Shown: positions 57,601 to 64,000 of the stretch, one piece after another
How the letters are laid out: the number at the start of each line of letters is the position of its first letter
Position numbering within the stretch: the stretch's first letter is position 1
NCBI RefSeq assembly: GCF_000283155.1
Contig: NW_004454156.1
Coordinates: 33,418,604-33,482,603 of the forward strand
DNA: 64,000 nucleotides
Direction of reading: 5' to 3'
From: Ceratotherium simum simum
Lineage: Eukaryota; Chordata; Mammalia; Perissodactyla; Rhinocerotidae
The notes under the pieces: model-generated
Seen by the model: only the letters and a program-made list of their open reading frames with translations
What the model was told of the DNA's origin: nothing
The model's database searches: none
Translations under genes and position numbers: made by a program

Positions 57601-57719
57601 CTCATCACTAAGCAGTGCTCAGTGGGTATCCGATGACCACGTGAGCAGAGAAATTAAAGGACACACATCTAGATGGATAGAGGGCAGGGGGGACAGAGGC
57701 AAGGATGGGCAGGCAGTGG

Positions 57720-57960
57720 CAGAAAGATGAAAAAGAAAAAAAACATCCAAATACCATAATTAACTTTCAGATCAGAAAAGATGCCAGCTTGGGGAGGGCT
57801 AATACCTCTGGCGCAAGTTTCATTTTCCATCCTGCTTAATAATTACAACAGAATCCAAAGTATGAGATAACCCTGAATTATTATAAAATGAGATTTAATT
57901 ATTCTCCCAACTCGCAGGAATTAACGGACTTCGGAGGAAACACGTGCTTCATGCAGCCAT
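57720..57960. promoter_or_regulatory. AT-rich single-copy stretch, candidate regulatory element
   Basis: Contains CATAATTAACTTTC, TTAATAATTACAAC, GAATTATTATAAAATGAG and GATTTAATTATTC, clustered homeodomain-type cores outside repeats. ISX and CDX proteins are homeodomain factors, so such clusters are plausible targets. Inference only. Confidence 0.3.
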
Positions 57961-58159
57961 CTGGCAAAACAGGTGTCTCCCGCCTGGTCCCTCCGGTCTG
58001 TCGGAGGCAGCTCGCAAACGGCAGAGATGGCGGCTTCCCCTTCACGCGCGGGAGTGTGTGCACGTGGGCACAACTACGCGTGGCTGTCGTGTCCAGGAAA
58101 ACAGTCTGGCTCTTCCTCCTGGGTCTGGAATATTCCCAGCAGCCAGGACTGTAGATTTA

Positions 58160-58740
58160 TCCATTCAGAGTCCCTTCATTCGACAGAAATGCATGAAGTG
58201 CCTACTATGTGCCAGGCATCGATTGTCGTGGGTCTTGGGGAGACCAGGTGGGTGAGGCCAGCAAGATTCTTTCTCGAACACTGTTTATATTCTAGCCGGG
58301 GAGACGAGACTAACCCACAAATGAGATATCAGATAGTGAGAAGTCCGTGCAGAGAATTCAAATCAGGGGTCATGCTGAGAGAGGCTAGACAGCGGCTTTA
58401 GGCCTGCTGGCCGAGACAGGCCCTCTGAGGAGGTGACATTTAAATGAGATCTGAGTGAAAAAAGGAGCTGGCCATGCAAAAAGCGGGCTCAGGGACCAGC
58501 CAGTGCAAAGATCCTAAGGTGGGGATGAGGGGCAGACGGCAAGGAGGAGGGGAAGGAATGAGGGAGAATAGGATATGCTGAGGTGGGAGCAGGCAGCCGA
58601 TGAATCTTGTAAATCAGGGTGAGGATTTGGATTTCATTCCAGGACAAAGGGCAACCAGTGAAGGGCTTAAGGGTGGGGTGGGGTCATAAACTGATTTTTT
58701 ATTTTAAAATATCACTCTGGCAGCTGTGTAGCAAATGGAT
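58160..58740 (-). repeat. L2-class LINE, reverse, long fragment
   Basis: 'ttcattcgacagaaatgc', 'agtgcctactatgtgccagg', 'catcgattgtcgtggg', 'gaggaggtgacatttaaatg', 'gagatctgagtgaaaa', 'gaatcttgtaaatcagggtg', 'gatttggatttcattccagg', 'tatcactctggcagctgtg'. Confidence 0.65.
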
Positions 58741-58879
58741 TGTGGGATAGGATGGACGCTGGGAGCGCAGTGAGGGGACCTCTGTAGCCAAGATGATGTT
58801 AGTATCAATACCCATCTCTCCTGTTCCAAAAAAACTGCTTTTTATCTCTTAATGCCCCAAATCCCCAATTACATCTCAT

Positions 58880-59070
58880 TTTGTACAGCGCTCTGCAGCT
58901 TAGAAGGTACTTTCGATTTATGACATTTGATTTTGATCCTCATAACAAATGCAAGGGACAGCGACTGTCATCCTCGCCTCACAGATGAGGAGACTGCGGC
59001 TCAGAGAGGTTGAGCGACCAGCCAAAGGTCACACAGCTAGTTAGTGGTAGAGCCAGGAACTGGAAGAATA
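58880..59070 (-). repeat. MIR SINE, reverse
   Basis: 'gatcctcataacaaatgc', 'cctcacagatgaggagac', 'tgcggctcagagaggttgag', 'aaaggtcacacagctag', 'ttagtggtagagccagg'. Confidence 0.75.
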
Positions 59071-59109
59071 GCACCCCTGATGAGAAAGATGGCTAAAAAA
59101 AAGCAGAGC

Positions 59110-59354
59110 AGTGCCAGCCTGGTGGCGTAGCAGTTAAGTGCACGCACTCAGCCCTGGCAGCCCCAGGGTCACAGGTTCGGATCCCGGGCCTGCACCAACG
59201 CACCACTTGTCAAGCCATGCTGTGGCAGGTCCCATATAAAGTGGAGGAAGATAGGCAGGGATGTTAGCCCAGGGCCAGTCTTCCTCAGCAAAAAGAGGAG
59301 GATTGGCAACGGATGTTAGCTCAGGGCTGATCTTCCTCACCAAAAAAAAAAAAA
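59110..59354 (+). mobile_element. ERE SINE, full-length type
   Basis: AGTGCCAGCCTGGTGGCGTAG start, CACAGGTTCGGATCCCGGGC, 'tcaagccatgctgtggcagg', 'catataaagtggaggaag', two 'gttagcccagggc/gttagctcagggc' motifs, A-tail. Flanks aaagcagagc and aaggcagagc are near-matching target duplications. Confidence 0.95.
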
Positions 59355-59960
59355 AGGCAGAGCTTTGAGAGAGAGATTGATGTCCGGGTCCGCAATGCCC
59401 AGTGGCAAGAGTTTTGGGAAAAAGGCCAGGACTTTTACAGCCTAGTGACCTTCAAAGACATCCCCAGTGTGACCGGACACTCTTTCTAACAAGGTGCTTG
59501 GTGTTGGGGACATTTCTGGAGCCAGGGCAGAGGGACAGATGGGCGCCGGCTTTGGAGCCAAAGTTCCTCAAATGGGGTTCCAAGTCAGCCACTTCCGGGC
59601 TGGGCCACCTGGACCCTCTGTCTCCTCAACTGTGAGTGGCGTTACCCCAGCTCTCAGGATGGCTGCAGGGCCTGGGGCAGCTTCTTTGAATCTTCTCCGT
59701 GGGGGAAATCTTTATCCTTAGGATTAGTTTAATTTTTTGAAACATCCCAGAGCTGCTGGGAGTTGGGAAATACGTGGGTGCAGATGGCAGGACACTGAAG
59801 TCCCAATCATCTGTTCCGTTTCCAGCTCAAAGGCCGCTGGCTGAGCCGCTCCTCATCCTCGCCTAGGGATCCCACAGTCCCATTTTGGCCTCGGCCCGGG
59901 CAACGCCCCCACCTAGTGGCTGCTTTCTCCTCTCTCCAGCACGGGTGAAGAGTCAGGTGG
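59355..59960. other. Intergenic, no gene seen
   Basis: Single-copy sequence with a few MIR-like phrases. No exon. Confidence 0.4.
59905..59920 (-). promoter_or_regulatory. CTCF-like motif, one mismatch
   Basis: In reverse GCCACTAGGTGGGGGC fits CCASYAGRKGGCRS except for one C-to-G change. Opposite in orientation to the site at 42689. Weak evidence. Confidence 0.25.
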
Positions 59961-59964
59961 ACGA

Positions 59965-60110
59965 TGAGGCTTCGCACACGAATCACCTGGCATCGGGTTG
60001 AAACGCAGATTCTGACTCAGCAGGTCGGGGAGGGGCCTGAGACTCTGCATTTCTAAGGAGCTCCCAGGAGATGCTGGTACTGGCGGTCCTTAGACCCCAC
60101 TTCAGAAGAC
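59965..60110 (+). repeat. MER5A-like hAT-Charlie element
   Basis: 'acgaatcacctggcatcgg', 'cagattctgactcagcagg', 'aggggcctgagactctgc', 'atttctaaggagctccc', 'aggagatgctggtactgg'. Confidence 0.75.
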
Positions 60111-60679
60111 ATGGGAAACGGCATTCCAGAGCAGTGCTGGCCAGCAGTAAGCTGGCAGGGGCTCATCCATGATGTCAGTGGCCCCCATGTGCCCAGTCTC
60201 CCCACGGTCTGAACCAAAGAAATAGAGTTGGACTGGGTTACACATAAGGAAATGCTTTCTGGTATTACAAAAAAAAAATGCACATACAGAGAGAGTGCCT
60301 ACGAGTGCCAGACCCCGGGCCAGGTCCTGGGGATGCCAAGATGAGGAGCTCACAGCCTTCGGTCCAGTCATGGTGCTGGGAGGGGTAAAAGCTAATTCCT
60401 TCACTCTTAGGAACAGTGACTATTTCCAGAAAGTCCAGCAGAAGGCAGGAGAGGCCTGGATAGCAGAAAGGGCCCTGGATTCAGAGTTCAAAGGCCAACA
60501 CTCTAATCCTGGTGTGTCATTACCGATTTGCATGACCACAAACAAGTGAATCCTCCTCTCTTTGACTCAATTTCTGCAAAATAAAAAAAAGAGGGGGGGC
60601 GGTGCTGGTTGAGATCATCTCTAAGAAATTTTCCAGTAATAAGATTTCAAGATTTGCAAAAGACAGTGAACAGGCACAC

Positions 60680-60905
60680 AGACAGCCAGAGTGTCTGGGT
60701 TTGCAAGCTTGCCTCTGCTACTCATTAGCTCTGTAATGTTGGGCAAGATGCTCAACCTCTCTATGCCTTAGTTTCCTCGTCTGTAAGCAAAGAAATAAGA
60801 ATCGTACCTGCTTCATAAGGTTCTTGCAAAGGATAAGTGAATTGACATGTAAAACACGACCTGGCCCTCCCTAAGTGCCACAGGAGTAGTCACTGCTGTC
60901 ATAAT
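60680..60905 (+). repeat. MIR SINE, near full length
   Basis: 'ctgctactcattagctctg', 'taatgttgggcaagatgc', 'atgccttagtttcctcgtc', 'tgtaagcaaagaaataag', 'ggataagtgaattgacatg'. Confidence 0.7.
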
Positions 60906-61635
60906 GTGAGGTGCTCCTAAGTCCTTATCAGTCCTTTAAAAACCTCATTAAGCCAAGCAGAGTGAGAGGAATTCTAAAATGGTGAAGATTCTAAATTATG
61001 GAATACTTTAAAATCGAGGCAGTTTTAAAGTGCCTGGCATACTTTCCCTGTCCCCTTTCTTCTAGCCACAGAGCAGCTTTCCCGGGCAAATCCCGTCCTC
61101 AAATTTGGCCACACACACACTTTTCAAGGAATCTCTTTATGACCAAGGTTTGGCCAATCAGAGCTCTCCATTCCCCAGGCTCAGCGATGGATTCAAGAAC
61201 AGGCACAGGACCCAGACCAGGCCAATCAATGAATCTGTGGGCTTTGGCTAGAAATATTGGGAAAGAGACACCCCCTTTCTCTGGGCTCTATAATCTGGAG
61301 CTATGTGGGCCATCTTACCTGCTACAGAGAGTCTGGCTGAGAATGGGGCCAAGATGAAAAAATCTGAGCCAAAAGATGGAAAGAGACAGAGTTCTGAGGG
61401 CATCATTTGAATTCCTGGATCCAGGACCCCCTTCTCCAGACGCCCAACCTTCTGAGTTCTATAGGCCAATAATTTCTTTATTGCTTAAGCTGGATTGACT
61501 TGGGTTTCCCTGAAACTTTACTAAAGAGTCTTGTGACAGGTATTACGGAATGTCTGTTTTCTGTCCTGCAGTGTCCTGATCTAAAGTTTCTTTCTTTGTG
61601 GAGGAGAAGGAAACGACTGTCACCACAATGCCTGA
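60906..61635. other. Intergenic, no gene seen
   Basis: 61060-61500 resembles an old unassigned dispersed repeat ('tggccaatcagagctctcc', 'gccaataatttctttattgc'). No exon. Confidence 0.35.
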
Positions 61636-61639
61636 TGGG

Positions 61640-61790
61640 TGTGAGTGTGCCCATTCTACAGATGGGGAATTGAAGGCAGATTATGTCAAGGTCACACAGG
61701 CGGCAGAACCAGATCCAACCTGGCCTATCCATCTCTGAAGGCTCTGCTTTCTACATTAATCCACAGTGCCTTCTCTGAACCCACCCCTGC
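61640..61790 (-). repeat. MIR SINE fragment, reverse
   Basis: 'attctacagatggggaatt', 'tgtcaaggtcacacaggc', 'ggcagaaccagatccaacc'. Confidence 0.6.
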
Positions 61791-61844
61791 CTCCCAGGAG
61801 GGATTAATTACTCATCTGAAAACAATGATGTGGAAGGTTGATTA

Positions 61845-62022
61845 GGGATTCTCAAAGGGCGGTTCCTGGGTGAGCAGCATCTCCTGAGAACTTGTTAGAA
61901 ATGCGGATTCTAGGCCCAGACCAGGCCAACCCAGACCCATTGGATCAGAAGGTCTGAGGGTGGGGCTGTGAATCTGTTTTAACCAGCCCTCAAGATTCTG
62001 ATGTGCAGTCAAGTCTGAGCAC
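61845..62022 (+). repeat. MER5-type hAT-Charlie element
   Basis: 'agggattctcaaagggcgg', 'agcatctcctgagaacttg', 'ttagaaatgcggattctagg', 'attggatcagaaggtctgag', 'aagattctgatgtgcag', 'tctgagcacttctgcc'. Confidence 0.7.
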
Positions 62023-62244
62023 TTCTGCCAAAAGTGAACAAATCAGCTTCATTTTCGTTCATTAGGTGTTTGCTGAGCACGGGTGGCCAGCGCCAGGAGG
62101 GTAGGGATAAGCCAGACGAGGCCCTGGACCTCAGGGAGCTCCCAGCCTGGTGGGGACGGCTGAATCAGCCCTCCACGCCCATGGAACCAACATCTCTGAG
62201 CTGGGGGCATCTGCAAACAGCATCCCTGTTTTCTCGCCATTGCA

Positions 62245-62600
62245 AACGCTTTCAAACCTCAGACCTTCGTATACTCACCCCAACTGCCTCCACCCGCTGT
62301 GTCCGGAAGTCTCTTACTCTTGGTTCAATATCCAGCTTCAGTGTCACCTCCCTGAGGCCTCCCAGCAGAATTAATCGCTCCTCACCTAGGGGGGCTCCCA
62401 CAGCAGGGCCTGCAGTTCCCTCTCAGGGCACTAATCACGTTGCATTAGCAATGCTTGCTGAACGTGGTCTCTCCCACCCAACGGTAAGTAATTTGAGGAC
62501 GGGCACAGGGTTCCATTCGTCTGCTATCCGCAGAGCCCAGCACAGGGCTTGGCACACAGTAGAAGCTCATAAATGTGATGAATGGGTTAATGAAGGAATT
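62245..62600 (+). mobile_element. L2 LINE 3' end
   Basis: 'tgtcacctccctgaggcc', 'tccctctcagggcactaatc', 'taagtaatttgaggacggg', 'gcagagcccagcacaggg', 'cttggcacacagtagaagc', 'tcataaatgtgatgaatggg'. The 262-codon frame from 62034 is decayed L2 and MER5 sequence. Confidence 0.75.
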
Positions 62601-62669
62601 AAAGGCAGCCTTGAAGGTCAGAAAAGGCTCAAAAGCACAGCCTGCGAGAGTGCAGAGTCTACACTTGAC

Positions 62670-62835
62670 TATTTCAAGTGTGGTCCCAGGCGCAGCAGCA
62701 GCAGCACCAGCAGCCCTGGGGAGCTTCTAAGCAATGCACGACCTCAGGACCGCCCGGACCCGCTGAATCAGAGTCTGCATTTTAACAAGATGCCCAGGCG
62801 ACTCATGCATTTTCAAGTTTGAGAAACTCTGCAAG
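62670..62835 (-). repeat. MER5A-like hAT-Charlie element, either orientation
   Basis: 'caagtgtggtcccaggc', 'gcagcaccagcagccctgg', 'ggagcttctaagcaatgc', 'gctgaatcagagtctgc', 'attttaacaagatgcccagg', 'aagtttgagaaactctgc': the near-palindromic MER5 layout. Confidence 0.7.
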
Positions 62836-63757
62836 GGGCTGTTTCACCCGCTCTGCGTTCATGCTTCTACGAGTTATAACTGGGGTTGGTTTTATGCGTA
62901 CAGCAAACCTATATAGACACTGTCAGCTGAAGCCACTTTCTTCCCCGGGGAAAACTCCAGAACTTGACACTCGGGAAAACTGAGGGGCCCAGGGACAGAC
63001 AGCTTCCTGTTTCCCCACAGCCAGGACCTAGCTGCTGGGCAGCAATCTGAGACGAGAACAGAGACCACTTCCTCTCTTGGCCGAACTCTTGGCGCCGCAA
63101 AGCCTTCCAAGATGACACACAGAGCTTAGTTCTGGTCGAAAAGTCTCCAGTCATCTAAGAATGCAATCAATAATGCAAGGGGAAACTGATGGCGCCAGGC
63201 AATTGATCACTCGGTGTATTTATGGAGTGCGGACCCCATGGTGGCGGGGGCTCCGGCCGACGGGACGGGGTGCGTGCCTGCTTGCTGGAGACCCTGATTC
63301 CCTTCCCAAGACTTATGGGGTGTCCTTTGTCTCAGCTCGATAACACCCTGGAGTTACAGAGCCGTTTAGAAGTGAATTGGCTCATTTTTCTCCCTCCTCC
63401 TTGCTCACAGTGACAGGGCGTTCCGACCTAGGAGTTATTAAAGGGATAGATAGGACACTTCATCGGTTCCATCTGGCCCGTGTCTGGCTTCCCCAGCCTC
63501 CCCTGTCATCAGCAGGCCCTAAAGATTTAACTTTTCATCAGAAATATAGCATTCCAGAAAAAAAAAAGTTGAAAAATTTTACAGGTAGGTCTTTTCTTCC
63601 AAGTATGTTTTTTCCCTTGGAGGGAGAGCATCGCATTTTTTTCCCTGAAAAATAGCCCATTTTTTTCTCACCTCTAAATATGCCATAGCTAATAATCCCA
63701 TGAGCATATGGAATGACAATGCAGGCTTTATTTTCTCCAAAATTAGCAAAGCCACCT
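62836..63757. other. Intergenic, no gene seen
   Basis: Single-copy-looking DNA with some GC-rich parts (63235-63290). ORFs below 95 codons without motifs. Confidence 0.45.
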
Positions 63758-64000
63758 TTTTTTTTTTTTTAATTTTTTGTTTATTGCAGTAACATTGGTT
63801 TATAACAGTATAAATTTCAGGTGTACATCATTATACTTCTATTTCTGCATAGATTACATCATGTTCACCACCCAAATACTAATTACAACCGATCACCACA
63901 CACATGTGCCGAATTATCCCTTTCGCCCTCCTCCCTCCCCCCTTCCCCTCTGGTAACCACCAATCCAATCTCTGTCTCTATGTGTTTGTTTATTGTTGTT
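63758..64000 (-). mobile_element. Young L1 3' end, reverse, cut by window edge
   Basis: T-run then the same sequence as 52742-52984 ('taattttttgtttattgcag', 'ctttcgccctcctccctcc', 'ctctggtaaccaccaatcc') with only a handful of differences, including a 3-base loss in 'ataacagtataaattt'. It continues beyond the window. Confidence 0.93.

Noticed and set aside
62034..62822. 262-codon open frame, the longest in the window
   Set aside because: Spans L2 and MER5 remnants; no conserved protein motif.
1..64000. CRISPR array, operon, phage or bacterial mobile system
   Set aside because: Repeat content, splice signals and SINE families are mammalian; no such structure is present.

Overview
This is vertebrate nuclear DNA from a mammal, almost certainly a perissodactyl and most likely a horse or close relative. 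The strongest clue is eight copies of the tRNA-Ser-derived equine repetitive element (ERE) SINE, several with intact target-site duplications and A-tails. They sit among mammalian L1, L2, MIR, MLT1-type LTRs and hAT/MER5 fragments. There are no operons, ribosome binding sites, CRISPR arrays or other prokaryotic features.

Layout. Positions 1-2030 hold the 3' end of one protein-coding gene on the + strand, which I recognise as ISX (intestine-specific homeobox). The penultimate coding exon (790-906) carries the end of the homeodomain recognition helix. The terminal coding exon (1791-2030) carries the proline-rich tail and the stop. The two exons join in phase 0 across an 884-bp GT-AG intron. The first homeodomain helices and the N-terminus lie left of the window. 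No canonical AATAAA is visible in the first 900 bp after the stop.

From about 2.1 kb to 64 kb I find no convincing exon. Every longer open frame is explained by a repeat, biased composition or chance. This fits what I recall of mammals, where a large gene-poor interval follows ISX. The interval is a patchwork: old L2/MIR/MLT1/MER5 remnants throughout; older L1 3' ends at 2.9, 10.1, 14.7, 19.7, 21.8, 34.2, 40.0 and 51.4 kb; younger 5'-truncated L1s at 23.4, 52.7 and 63.8 kb; ERE SINEs at 12.6, 19.1, 20.3, 34.7, 40.5, 41.6, 44.6 and 59.1 kb; a probable solo LTR with an internal ~24-bp array at 27.5-28.2 kb; and a 29-bp minisatellite at 50.5 kb.

Between repeats there are AT-rich single-copy stretches (12.2, 36.4, 37.5, 41.2 and 57.7 kb) and single motif matches (CTCF-like at 42.69 and 59.91 kb; a perfect DR1 nuclear-receptor site at 53.21 kb). 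These are the best candidates for ISX regulatory DNA, but their function is inference. I found no evidence of a previously undescribed gene system. The most unusual structures are the LTR with its internal array, the minisatellite open in three frames, and a diverged tandem pair at 37.5-37.9 kb. Repeat family names come from memory of consensus sequences and their boundaries are approximate.
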